64,000 nt of DNA from contig JAEUGY010000070.1 of assembly GCA_016794625.1 (NCBI GenBank), forward strand, positions 1 through 64,000, read 5' to 3'. This DNA comes from Opitutaceae bacterium. GTDB lineage: Bacteria > Verrucomicrobiota > Verrucomicrobiia > Opitutales > Opitutaceae. The notes below the pieces were generated by a model, which was given only the letters and a program-made list of their open reading frames with translations, was not told the origin of the DNA and searched no databases. Position 1 is the stretch's first letter. Every line of letters begins with the position of its first letter. Both the position numbers and the translations under genes were made by a program. Below, piece by piece: positions 17,703 through 27,032 of this stretch.

Positions 17703-18488
17703 GTGATTCGACTCTTGTTCATCGGTGATATCGTCGGAAGACCCGGTCGCGACCTCGTGCTGGCGCGGGTACCTGCGCTCCGGCGGGAGTGGGCGCTCGA
17801 TTTCGTCATCGCGAACGCGGAGAACGCGGCCGCCGGTGCCGGTTTGACCGGAAGCATCGCCCGCACCCTGACCGAGGGTGGGTTGGACGCGCTGACGCTC
17901 GGAGATCACGTCTGGGATCAGAAAGGGTTTGAGCGGGAGATTGTGGATCTCCCCAACGTCTGCCGCCCGGCCAACCTGCCGGCGCAGTGTCCCGGGCGCA
18001 CCCAGCTTATCTTGGAGAGCCAGGGTTTTCGACTGGTCGTGGCCACCGTGCTGGGGCGCCAGTTCATGGGACCCAAGGTGGACTGCCCCTTTCTCACCGC
18101 CGACGCCCTGGTGCGGCACACCGTGCAGGCGGGGCAGGCCGAGGGGGCTTTGATTGAAATCCATGCGGAGGCGACGAGCGAAAAACAGGCGCTTGGCTGG
18201 CACCTGGATGGACGGGCCGTGGCCGTGCTGGGCACCCATACGCACGTACCGACGGCCGACGCCGGCGTGCTCCGGGGCGGCACCGCCTTTTGCTGTGACG
18301 TCGGCATGACCGGCCCCTACACCAGCGTCTTGGGACGGGACCTGAATGCGGTGATTGCCCGCTTTCTCGACGGCATGCCCCGACGGTTTGATGTCGCGGA
18401 GGAGGACGTGAGAATCTCCGGGGTGCGGGTCGACTACGATCCGGCCCTGCGTCGTTCCACGCGCTGCGAATTGGTGACGATTCGCTGA
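17703..18488 (+). CDS. YmdB-like metallophosphodiesterase
   Basis: A 261-residue member of the TIGR00282/YmdB family of dinuclear-metal phosphodiesterases acting on 2',3'- or 3',5'-cyclic nucleotides. Metal-binding blocks are [30 protein letters not shown] (the family usually has TGNH, so Asp replaces the metal-ligand Asn here), [21 protein letters not shown] and CDVGMTGP. The start is GTG. It is divergent from ilvB, with 155 bases between them, and convergent with sodA across a shared hairpin. Confidence 0.85.
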   Translation: MIRLLFIGDIVGRPGRDLVLARVPALRREWALDFVIANAENAAAGAGLTGSIARTLTEGGLDALTLGDHVWDQKGFEREIVDLPNVCRPANLPAQCPGRTQLILESQGFRLVVATVLGRQFMGPKVDCPFLTADALVRHTVQAGQAEGALIEIHAEATSEKQALGWHLDGRAVAVLGTHTHVPTADAGVLRGGTAFCCDVGMTGPYTSVLGRDLNAVIARFLDGMPRRFDVAEEDVRISGVRVDYDPALRRSTRCELVTIR

Positions 18489-18512
18489 CCCCGCAGGCCG
18501 GGTAACGTACGC

Positions 18513-18545
18513 AAAAAAGCCGCGCTCCCTCGGGAGCGCGGCTTT
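18513..18545 (-). terminator. Intrinsic terminator of sodA (possibly bidirectional)
   Basis: An 11-bp stem GCCGCGCTCCC/GGGAGCGCGGC around the loop tc (18519-18542) is flanked by six A (18513-18518), giving a U-tract for the minus-strand sodA transcript. Only TTT follows on the plus strand, so termination of the YmdB-like gene would be weaker. Confidence 0.88.
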
Positions 18546-18567
18546 GACTGAAAAGGAGGTGGGCTGA

Positions 18568-19197
<630 letters not shown>

Positions 19198-19324
19198 GGG
19201 ATGAGGGGATGTGGTTGAGTTAAAAAGGAATGAGCACAGTGGGCCGAGGTCGCGTCAGCGTCAACCCATGAGACCTTTTTCGAAGGAAGTTTGGTCGAAC
19301 GCTCAAGATCCGGCGTGCCGGCGG

Positions 19325-19849
19325 TCACTCAGCCAGGCGTTTCAGCCGGAAGAACGCCTGGATCAGTTCCCGGCACTCCGATTCCAGAACCCCACCGGCC
19401 GTCAATTCCAGATGATGGTTCACGCGCGGGAGGTCATTGAGGTTCGTGGCGCCGCCGAGGCAGCCCATTTTCGGATCGGGCACGGCATAACAAACCCGTT
19501 TGACGCGAGACATAAGCAGAGCCCCGGAGCACATCGGGCAGGGCTCCTTGGTCACGTAAACCGTGGCCCCTTCCAGTCGCCAGTCGCCGTAGGCAGTGGC
19601 CGCTTGGGTCAAGGCCAGCATTTCGGCGTGGGCCGTCGGATCCCGCGATCCTTCCACGGTGTTGTGAGCCAAAGCCACGACCTCGCCGTCCCGCTCGATC
19701 ACACAACCGATGGGCACTTCGTCGCGTCGCCAGGCATCGATGGCCTGGTTGAACGCCAGCGACATGTAGAACACGTCATCCCTCACCAGTTGGGACGGAA
19801 AGCGCTTCTCGAACGGGCACGGTGGCGGGGACGGATCGGTGGAGGGCAT
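19325..19849 (-). CDS. tadA: tRNA-adenosine deaminase
   Basis: Converts A34 to inosine in tRNA-Arg(ACG), allowing wobble reading. The 174-residue cytidine/deoxycytidylate deaminase-fold protein carries the zinc His and catalytic Glu in TAHAEMLAL and the two zinc Cys in EPCPMCSGALL. The ATG at 19849 is chosen; a GTG nine bases upstream is an in-frame alternative. The roughly 20 N-terminal Pro-rich residues before LVRDDVFYM are outside the conserved domain. Confidence 0.92.
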   Translation of the reverse strand: MPSTDPSPPPCPFEKRFPSQLVRDDVFYMSLAFNQAIDAWRRDEVPIGCVIERDGEVVALAHNTVEGSRDPTAHAEMLALTQAATAYGDWRLEGATVYVTKEPCPMCSGALLMSRVKRVCYAVPDPKMGCLGGATNLNDLPRVNHHLELTAGGVLESECRELIQAFFRLKRLAE

Positions 19850-19997
19850 GGAGGTCACTCGGCACGGAAGACGGCTGCCGTCCGAGGAAAACCTTGACTA
19901 AAGGGCGTAAGATCAGCGATTCAAGGGTCCCTTTTTGGATCTTATTCCCCCCACTGCATGATATCTTACACACTGTCTCGCGAAAGTACCCGCTGAT

Positions 19998-20258
19998 ATG
20001 GCCGACGATAAATCGATCGAAGTTGAAGGTAAGATCATTGCGGTGCTTCCGGGCACAATGTTCAAGGTGCAGCTGGCGAACGGGCACGTCGTCCTCGCGC
20101 ACATCTCCGGTAAATTGCGGAAGAACTTCATCAAGATTGCCGCCGGGGACAATGTGAAGATGGAGATGAGTCCTTACGATCTGGATAAAGCACGCATCAC
20201 CTATCGGATGAAGGATGCGAACCCGGCGCCCCGGATGGCGCCGCGACGTCGCTACTGA
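19998..20258 (+). CDS. infA: Translation initiation factor IF-1
   Basis: A single OB-fold protein that binds the 30S A site during initiation. The protein is 86 residues against the usual 71-73: after the standard core ([49 protein letters not shown]) it has a basic, Pro-rich tail ending PRMAPRRRY. It is divergent from tadA. A TTGACT hexamer at 19893-19898 may belong to its promoter, but a matching -10 is not clear. Confidence 0.96.
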   Translation: MADDKSIEVEGKIIAVLPGTMFKVQLANGHVVLAHISGKLRKNFIKIAAGDNVKMEMSPYDLDKARITYRMKDANPAPRMAPRRRY

Positions 20259-20296
20259 CGCGACTCCCGGCGGGGAACTCCTTCTCGGGAGCGAGT

Positions 20297-21241
20297 ATGC
20301 GCGACGAAACCAGCCGGGCCCCGGAACGGTTTTCGTCCGAGATCAACGCGTTCATCGCCTACCTCCAATTGGAGCGGGGTCTGTCCGTGAACACCTGGCA
20401 GGCCTATCAGCGTGACATCGATCAATGTGCCGACTTCCTGGCACGGCGCGCACCGACGTCGGATTGGACCTCGGTGCAGGCTGCGGACCTCACCGCCTGG
20501 CTGCATCACCTGTCGGCCGGGGTCTTGAAGTCGTCGAGTCTGGCGCGAAAACTGACGGCGGTCCGGGTCTTTTTCCGGTACCTGGTGCGAGAGCAGCGAC
20601 GCGCGGACGATCCGACCTCACTCTTGATGGGCGCAAAACGTCAGCGCCGATTGCCGGGCACCTTGTCCGGACCGGAGGTGGAGCGACTGCTTCGGGCGCC
20701 CACGGGCGGAGACGCATTCGCGCTGCGCGATCGCGCGATCCTGGAAGTCTTTTACGCCAGCGGACTTCGGGTGTCGGAGTTGGCCCGCCTCGAGTTGAGC
20801 CAGATCGATTTGGAGCAAGGCTACGTGCGAGTGTTTGGCAAAGGATCGAAAGAACGGATCGTGCCCCTGGGCCGACGGGCGGCGGAGGCGGTCCAGGTAT
20901 ACCTCAGCGCCGGACGACCTCACTTTGTCCGGAGCAAGAAGACAGGCGGACAACTCTTTCTCAGCGAGCGAGGAGGTGCGCTCTCCCGGGTCATGCTGTG
21001 GGTCTTGGTCAAACGTTACGCACAAAAGGCGGGAATCACCCAAACCGTGAAACCTCACCTGCTGCGGCATTCGTTCGCCACTCATTTGCTCGGCGGAGGT
21101 GCCGACCTTCGTTCCATCCAGGAAATGCTGGGCCACTCAAACATTTCAACTACAGAAATTTACACATCCGTATCTCCCGACCGGCTCCGAGATCACCATG
21201 CGCGGTTTCACCCGAGAAACAAAGCGAAGGGGGCGCCGTGA
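20297..21241 (+). CDS. xerD: XerC/XerD-family tyrosine recombinase
   Basis: Resolves chromosome dimers at dif with a partner recombinase. The 314-residue protein has the N-terminal SAM-like core-binding domain (residues about 15-100) and the catalytic domain with Arg in YASGLRVSELARLEL, HLLRHSFATHLL (His-x-x-Arg), LGHSNISTTEIYT (His and the nucleophilic Tyr). Length and layout favour XerD, but XerC cannot be excluded without comparison. It starts 38 bases after infA. No integron or phage context is visible. Confidence 0.88.
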   Translation: MRDETSRAPERFSSEINAFIAYLQLERGLSVNTWQAYQRDIDQCADFLARRAPTSDWTSVQAADLTAWLHHLSAGVLKSSSLARKLTAVRVFFRYLVREQRRADDPTSLLMGAKRQRRLPGTLSGPEVERLLRAPTGGDAFALRDRAILEVFYASGLRVSELARLELSQIDLEQGYVRVFGKGSKERIVPLGRRAAEAVQVYLSAGRPHFVRSKKTGGQLFLSERGGALSRVMLWVLVKRYAQKAGITQTVKPHLLRHSFATHLLGGGADLRSIQEMLGHSNISTTEIYTSVSPDRLRDHHARFHPRNKAKGAP

Positions 21242-21393
21242 CTTCTGGCGCGCGAGAAACCCCTTGACCGTTTTGCGGTTCACAGCGTCATCGTCTGATT
21301 TTAACGGCCCGTGAAAACCTTGCTCTTCGGCCTGTCCTCTCTCTCCCCCTTGGCCGGGTCCGCCTGAACCGTCGCCTTCCCTCTACGCGCACC

Positions 21394-22506
21394 ATGGTTT
21401 CGGCCTCGACCCCACCGGCTCCGGATCCCCTGCCATGCTCTCCCTCGCAGGCGGAGGGTGGGTGGGAAGCGCTGGTCCCCCCGGCACTGGAACGCGCCTG
21501 GGGTTGGTCCCCTGAAAAGGCGAAGCTGGTGGATCCGGCGGCGAAAGACCTTTTGCCCGCCTTGGTCCGACTGATGGCCCTGCGATCTGCGGCGCGGGCG
21601 GACAGCACCACAAGCTCCGTCCTTGATCCCTGGGACCGGATGGCGCAGCGCGCGACCCTGCTTCATCCTCGTTGCGGGGGAGGTTGGACGATTGCCGGAC
21701 GCTGGTTGCAGGCTCTGGCTGCCCGGAAGCACCTGGAAGCGGTGGCACCGGGAGTGAAGGCGACGAGCCCTGCACCCGAGGGAACCGAAAGCCGTTTTTA
21801 CGGTGGAGGATGGGCGCAAGGACTGCGCGAGACGGCCGCAGCCCTTTCCGTTACCCTGGCCCCCGCTGAGGAAATCTGGATTTCCGAGGACAGCCCGGTG
21901 TCGGCAGCCGTGCAGGTCTGGAGTCGTGCGGTGTCCCGTGAAGCTCCCGATGCCGGGCCTTCCCAGTCTGGGGCCCTCCTGCCCGGCGAACGGCTTTGGC
22001 TGCTCGGAGGTGAGGCTGGCGGGCTGGCCGGCAGTCTCTATCAGGACTCGATTTTGCGGATCCGGGCCGGGGTGCCGACGCCGGTGGACCCTGCCTCGCT
22101 GCTCCGACTCGAGCCACTGCTCCGTCGGCTCCGGGCGGAGGGACTGGCCCGCGAGGTGCGTGCGGTGGGCGAGGGGGGGCTGATGGCGACCCTTGCGGAC
22201 TGGTTGGTTGACTCCGGACCGGGACGCGGCGCCGTGCTGGCCGTGCATCCCCGGCACGTGCGGCGGCGCGATGCGTTCCTGTTTGGCGAGGATGTCCAGC
22301 GCCTGCTGGTGTCGGTGCCGGCTGCAGGCGAGGAGGAGATTCGCGCAGCCGCGGGAAAGGCCGAGGTGTGCGCACTCCCACTCGGCGAGGTGACGGAGGG
22401 CATCGCGCTGGCGCTCCAGGTGGGCGGAGTGGTGATGGCCTGGCGCGTCGAACAGCTGGGCGGCCCGGCCGCTCGTATGACTGTCCAGCGGGAGAACCTA
22501 GCGTGA
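21394..22506 (+). CDS. Stand-alone PurL-like second half (AIRS domains)
   Basis: A 370-residue protein resembling only the second PurM-like half of FGAM synthase PurL. Recognisable pieces are GERLWLLGGEAGGLAGS (PurL GD.I.LLG....GLGGS), VPTPVDPASLLRLEPLLRRL (the P.vD.e....l..l segment), AVGEGGLMATLADWL (PurL HDVSDGGL..alAE) and DAFLFGEDVQRLLVSV (LFSE..gR.lV.V). The first half, with the catalytic His loop and main ATP site, is absent, and the HDxSDGG motif is degraded. It stands 15 bases before purF in a purine cluster. It could be a degenerate paralogue or a regulatory/structural subunit. Composition is very Ala/Gly/Pro-rich. Confidence 0.65.
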   Translation: MVSASTPPAPDPLPCSPSQAEGGWEALVPPALERAWGWSPEKAKLVDPAAKDLLPALVRLMALRSAARADSTTSSVLDPWDRMAQRATLLHPRCGGGWTIAGRWLQALAARKHLEAVAPGVKATSPAPEGTESRFYGGGWAQGLRETAAALSVTLAPAEEIWISEDSPVSAAVQVWSRAVSREAPDAGPSQSGALLPGERLWLLGGEAGGLAGSLYQDSILRIRAGVPTPVDPASLLRLEPLLRRLRAEGLAREVRAVGEGGLMATLADWLVDSGPGRGAVLAVHPRHVRRRDAFLFGEDVQRLLVSVPAAGEEEIRAAAGKAEVCALPLGEVTEGIALALQVGGVVMAWRVEQLGGPAARMTVQRENLA

Positions 22507-22521
22507 ATCGAACCTTCGACC

Positions 22522-24438
22522 ATGAGTGACTCGATACGTCATGAATGCGGCATCGCCCTCGTGCGTTTGCTCAAGCCGCTTTCCTATTATCAGGAAAAGT
22601 ATGGAACGCCCCTCTGGGGGTTCTCGAAGCTTTTCCTGCTGATGGAAAAGCAGCACAACCGCGGCCAGGACGGCGCGGGGGTGGCCTGCGTGAAACTCGA
22701 CATGCCGGCGGGCGAGCCGTTCATGTTCCGCGAACGGCACGTGAAGGCCAACCCACTCGACAAGATCTTCAAGCTCCTGCTCAACCAGTACCAGGAAAAG
22801 CAGGCGACCGGTGTGGTGCATCCCGAGTTTCCGGATACCGTCAAGAAGCATTTCGATTTCGGCGGGGAGCTGCTCATGGGCCACCTGCGCTACGGCACGA
22901 GCGGCGGCTACAGCCTCAGCTCCTGCCATCCGTATTTCCGACGTTCCCCGTGGCCGACGCGCAATCTGGCGCTCGCGGGCAATTTCAACATGACGAACAC
23001 GGCGGAGCTCAACGATTCGCTCATCGCCATGGGGCAGCATCCCATTTTTGCGACCGATACGCAGGCGCTGCTGGAGAAGATCGGCTTCTTCCTCGATGAA
23101 GAACACGAGGACCTCTACCGCTACCTGCGGACCCGCAGCCTGGAAGGCGCGGAGATCTCGCGGCGCATCAGCGAAGACCTCGACATCGCCCGGGTCATCA
23201 CCCGCGCGTCGAAAAAGTGGGATGGTGGCTACGCACTGGCCGGCATGGTGGGGAACGGTGATGCGTTCGTCGCCCGCGATCCCGCCGGAATCCGTCCGTG
23301 CCACTATTTCCAGAATGACGAGGTGGTGGCCTTCGCCTCGGAGCGTGCGCCGCTGATGACCTCCTTTGACCTGACGGCAGAGCAGGTCCGCGAGGTGGAG
23401 CCCGGTCACGTCGTGACCATCAAGAAGCGCGGCGAGTTGAAGTCGACCCGGTTTGTCGATGCGCTCCCGCGCGCCTCCTGTTCGTTCGAGCGGATCTACT
23501 TCTCCCGGGGCAACGACCTCGACATTTACGCCGAGCGCAAGGCGCTGGGGGCGCAGCTGGCCGACCAGGTGATCCGCTCAGTCGGCAATACCTGGGCCAA
23601 CACCGTGTTCAGTTTCATTCCCAACACGGCCGAGGTGGCCTACTACGGCCTGATGTCGGCGCTGCGTGAGCGCCGGCGCGACGAGGTGAAGGCGGCGATC
23701 CTCAAGGCGAGCCAGGCCGGCGAGTTGACGGAGGCCCTGCTCGACGACCTGATTCTGCGCAACTGGCCGCGGGGCGAGAAGGTGGTAAGCAAGGACGTCA
23801 AGATCCGCACCTTCATCGGACAGGAGAGTTTCCGGAACCAGCTGGCGAGCCACGTGTACGACATCACCTATGGCTCGGTGAAGCCCGGCGACCACCTCGT
23901 CTGCGTCGATGACTCGATCGTGCGCGGCACCACGCTCCGGCGTTCGATCCTGCGCATTCTCACGCGACTGGGACCGAAGAAGATCGTGATCGTCTCGACA
24001 GCGCCGCAGATCCGGTATCCGGATTGTTATGGCATCGACATGTCCGAGCTGGGCAAGTTCATCGCGTTTGAAGCCGCGGTGTCCCTCCTCAAGGAGCGCG
24101 GGCAGACCGAGGTGCTGGAGGAAACCTACCGGGCCTGCCAGGCCGAGGTGGCCAAGCCGGCCGACGTGACCCTGGAGAACCAGGTCCGCCGGATCTACGA
24201 CAGCTTTACCCCGGAGGAAATCTCGGCCCGGATCACCGATCTGGTCCGTCCGAAGGGCATCGAGTGGAAGGGTGAGATCGAGATCATCTTCCAGTCGATC
24301 TCGAACCTCCACGCCGCGGTCCCCCATCACCGGGGCGACTGGTATTTTACCGGGAAATACCCGACGCCCGGTGGTTACCGGGTGGTGAACCAGGCCTACA
24401 TCAATTACTACGACCGCAACGAAGGTCGCTCCTACTGA
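22522..24438 (+). CDS. purF: Amidophosphoribosyltransferase (long form)
   Basis: Catalyses the first committed step of purine synthesis: glutamine-dependent conversion of PRPP to phosphoribosylamine. The 638-residue protein is longer than the roughly 505-residue E. coli type. An eight-residue leader precedes the N-terminal nucleophile Cys9 (RHECGIALVRLL), so processing is expected. The glutaminase domain carries NRGQDGAGVAC and LRYGTSG. The PRTase domain carries the PRPP loop VCVDDSIVRGTTLRR. Long inserts and a C-terminal extension of about 60 residues match the long family also seen in Bacteroidota. Its TGA overlaps the purM start by one base. Confidence 0.93.
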   Translation: MSDSIRHECGIALVRLLKPLSYYQEKYGTPLWGFSKLFLLMEKQHNRGQDGAGVACVKLDMPAGEPFMFRERHVKANPLDKIFKLLLNQYQEKQATGVVHPEFPDTVKKHFDFGGELLMGHLRYGTSGGYSLSSCHPYFRRSPWPTRNLALAGNFNMTNTAELNDSLIAMGQHPIFATDTQALLEKIGFFLDEEHEDLYRYLRTRSLEGAEISRRISEDLDIARVITRASKKWDGGYALAGMVGNGDAFVARDPAGIRPCHYFQNDEVVAFASERAPLMTSFDLTAEQVREVEPGHVVTIKKRGELKSTRFVDALPRASCSFERIYFSRGNDLDIYAERKALGAQLADQVIRSVGNTWANTVFSFIPNTAEVAYYGLMSALRERRRDEVKAAILKASQAGELTEALLDDLILRNWPRGEKVVSKDVKIRTFIGQESFRNQLASHVYDITYGSVKPGDHLVCVDDSIVRGTTLRRSILRILTRLGPKKIVIVSTAPQIRYPDCYGIDMSELGKFIAFEAAVSLLKERGQTEVLEETYRACQAEVAKPADVTLENQVRRIYDSFTPEEISARITDLVRPKGIEWKGEIEIIFQSISNLHAAVPHHRGDWYFTGKYPTPGGYRVVNQAYINYYDRNEGRSY

Positions 24439-25544
24439 TGAGTCTCAGCTACGAATCCTCCGGCGTCCGCTACGATCAGCTCGACGCCTTCAAGCGGGCC
24501 TGCCAGGTCGCCGCCCGCACCACCGCGCCGCTGCTGGCCGGGCATGGTTATGCCGAGCCGGCCTCCGTTCGTGGTGAAAGCGCCTATCTGATCGAGGCGG
24601 CGGATCACTACCTGGCCCATGTCGAGGAGGGTCTCGGCACGAAGAACCTCGTGGCCGACGCGGTCTATGCCGGGGGCGGCGGGTGTTTCTACCGCGAGAT
24701 CTCGATCGATACCGTGGCGACCATCGTCAATGACCTCATCACCTGCGGGGCGCTTCCGATTTCGGTCGCGATGCACGCGGCGGTGGGCGACTCCGGCTGG
24801 TTCGCCGACGAGGTGCGCATGAAGGCGCTGGTCGCCGGATTTGCCGAGGGCTGCCGTCAGGCCGGCGCGGTCTGGGGCGGTGGGGAAACGCCCACTCTCA
24901 AGGGCATTGTGCAGCCCGAGACCATCGTGCTCGCCGGTTCCGCGCTCGGCCGGATCGCCCCGAAGTCGCGTCGCATCACCGGTGCCGTGCAGGACGGAGA
25001 CGCGATCGTTTTCCTCGCGTCGTCCGGTGTGCAGACCAACGGACTTTCCCTCTGCCGGCTCATCGCCGACGCGTTGCCGCAGGGCTACCGTACGCCGATC
25101 GGCCACGGCGATGCGCGCACCTATGGCGAGGCCCTGCTGGCGCCGTCCGTCATCTATGTGTCCTTTGTGCGTGCGTGCCTGGAAAAGGCCGTTCCGGTGC
25201 ACTACCTCGCGCATGTGACGGGCCATGGCTGGCGCAAGCTGATGCGCCTGGAGGAACCGTTCGTCTATGAGATCACCCAGCCGGGACCGATTCCGGCCTT
25301 GTTTCAGTTTCTGATGCAGGCCGGTCCCATCTCGCTACGGGAGGCCTATGCCACATTCAACATGGGCGTGGGATTTGCCGCCTATGTGCCGGCCGACCGG
25401 GCGGACGAGGTCACGGCTCTCGCCCGGGCCGCGGGCCACGAGGCCTGGGTGGCGGGCACGGTGCGCAAGGAAGGCACGCGCAAGGCCGTCATCGTGCCCT
25501 CCTTGGGGCTCGAGTTTTCGGGCGACACCCTGCAGGTGCGCTGA
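24438..25544 (+). CDS. purM: Phosphoribosylformylglycinamidine cyclo-ligase (AIR synthase)
   Basis: Closes the imidazole ring of FGAM to AIR with ATP. The 368-residue protein is of the longer PurM type: SGVRYDQLDAFKRACQ at the N-terminus, LVADAVYAGGGGCFY, VNDLITCGALP, WGGGETPTLKG and VQTNGLSLCR. The TGATG junction with purF indicates translational coupling and co-expression. A good intrinsic terminator closes the cluster. Confidence 0.93.
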   Translation: MSLSYESSGVRYDQLDAFKRACQVAARTTAPLLAGHGYAEPASVRGESAYLIEAADHYLAHVEEGLGTKNLVADAVYAGGGGCFYREISIDTVATIVNDLITCGALPISVAMHAAVGDSGWFADEVRMKALVAGFAEGCRQAGAVWGGGETPTLKGIVQPETIVLAGSALGRIAPKSRRITGAVQDGDAIVFLASSGVQTNGLSLCRLIADALPQGYRTPIGHGDARTYGEALLAPSVIYVSFVRACLEKAVPVHYLAHVTGHGWRKLMRLEEPFVYEITQPGPIPALFQFLMQAGPISLREAYATFNMGVGFAAYVPADRADEVTALARAAGHEAWVAGTVRKEGTRKAVIVPSLGLEFSGDTLQVR

Positions 25545-25552
25545 GCAGGAAG

Positions 25553-25580
25553 TCCCGCCGGCCGCAGCCGGCGGGATTTT
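25553..25580 (+). terminator. Intrinsic terminator of the purine cluster
   Basis: TCCCGCCGGC (25553-25562) pairs perfectly with GCCGGCGGGA (25567-25576) around the loop cgca, followed by TTTT. It lies 8 bases after the purM stop and just before the convergent helicase gene. Confidence 0.9.
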
Positions 25581-25598
25581 GCGTGAACGCGGGAGCGA

Positions 25599-26921
25599 CT
25601 AGCGTCCGTCGCGCCGGCGCCAGTGCTGACCCGGCTTGCCACTCGGATGGTGCGATGGGTTGCCGCCGCCGTGCGGACGTCCACCTGGATCGCGACTCTG
25701 GTTGCGACCGGGGGAACCCGGTCCGCGGCCCGCGCGCGGGCCGCTCTTGGGCCGGCTCGGACCGGGGCGCTGAGTGTCGATCACCGGAGCCCGACCGCCG
25801 AGGTAGGGGAAGGCATCCAGCGCGAGTTGCGGGATCTTGTTGCCGATGAAGCGCTCGATGTCACGGACATCGCTGGCGTTCTCCGGAATGGCGAGGGTGA
25901 AGGCATCGCCCACGGCCATGGCGCGGCCCGTGCGCCCGATGCGGTGGACGTAGTCCTCGGGGTTTTCCGGCACGTCGTAGTTGATGACGTGTGACACACC
26001 GGCCACGTCGATGCCGCGGGCGGCGATGTCCGTGGCCACCATGATCTCGTAGCGCCCCGCCTTGAACCCCTCGAGCGCCTCGACCCGCTGGTTTTGGGAG
26101 CGGTTGGCGTGCAGGACGGCGACCGAGTGATTGGCGCTCTTCAGGCGGCGGGCAATGCGGTCTGCGCCATGCTTGGTGCGCGAGAAGATGATGACGCTTT
26201 GGAAATCGGTCTTCTCCAGCAAACCCAGCAGAAGGTCGAACTTCTGGTCGTTGACGACCGGGAAAATGGCGTGCTTGACGGACTCATTCACGGAGCGGGC
26301 GACGCCGATCTCAATCCGCGCCGGATCCTTGAGGGCGAAACGGGCGATCGCCTCGATCTCCGGCGGCACCGTGGCGGAGAAAAAGAGTGTTTGCCGCTGC
26401 TTCGGACACAGTTCGACGATGCGTTTGACATCGTTGATGAAGCCCATGTCCAGCATGCGGTCCACCTCGTCGAGAATCAGGACCTCGACGGAATCGAGCC
26501 GCAGGGTCTTTTCCTGGAGGAAGTCGAGCAGACGTCCCACCGTGGCGATGACGATGTCGGATCCGGCGCGCAGTTCGCCGCGCTGACGACCATAACCGAC
26601 GCCACCATGAATCACGGTCGCGCGCACATCGGTGAAGCGACCGAAGTCGCGGAAGGCAGTCTCCACCTGGGCGGCCAGTTCGCGGGTGGGTTCGAGCACC
26701 AGCACCCGCGGATGGCCCGGGCGATGGGGCCCCAGGCGGTTGAGCACCGGCAGGGCGAAGGCGGCGGTTTTGCCGGTCCCCGTTTGGGCTGATGCAATCA
26801 GATCGCGCCCCGAAAGAACCACGGGTATGGCCCGCAATTGGATCGGCGTGGGGTCGGTGTAACCCATGGCTTGGACCCCGCGGAGGAGACTGGTATGAAG
26901 GCCTAACTTCGAGAACGGCAT
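25599..26921 (-). CDS. rhlE: DEAD-box RNA helicase, RhlE-like
   Basis: An ATP-dependent RNA helicase for ribosome assembly or RNA turnover. The 440-residue protein has the Q motif (GYTDPTPIQLRAIP), Walker A AQTGTGKT, PTRELAAQ, DEVD in place of DEAD (LILDEVDRML), SAT, and motif VI HRIGRTGRA. The C-terminal 70 residues are low-complexity Arg/Gly/Pro/Ser, typical of an RNA-binding tail. The ATG at 26921 is preferred to upstream codons because it gives MPFSKLGLH, the RhlE-type start. It is divergent from the next helicase, with 111 bp between. Confidence 0.88.
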   Translation of the reverse strand: MPFSKLGLHTSLLRGVQAMGYTDPTPIQLRAIPVVLSGRDLIASAQTGTGKTAAFALPVLNRLGPHRPGHPRVLVLEPTRELAAQVETAFRDFGRFTDVRATVIHGGVGYGRQRGELRAGSDIVIATVGRLLDFLQEKTLRLDSVEVLILDEVDRMLDMGFINDVKRIVELCPKQRQTLFFSATVPPEIEAIARFALKDPARIEIGVARSVNESVKHAIFPVVNDQKFDLLLGLLEKTDFQSVIIFSRTKHGADRIARRLKSANHSVAVLHANRSQNQRVEALEGFKAGRYEIMVATDIAARGIDVAGVSHVINYDVPENPEDYVHRIGRTGRAMAVGDAFTLAIPENASDVRDIERFIGNKIPQLALDAFPYLGGRAPVIDTQRPGPSRPKSGPRAGRGPGSPGRNQSRDPGGRPHGGGNPSHHPSGKPGQHWRRRDGR

Positions 26922-27032
26922 GAAGGGAGTGCGGCCGAAACGGGGCGAAAGGCGAGCCAAACGAGCAGGGGGCCTTCGGGGTGGGGGGAAGTTTACGCTC
27001 GTGACTGACACGGGGCTCGGCAGGATGGGCCG

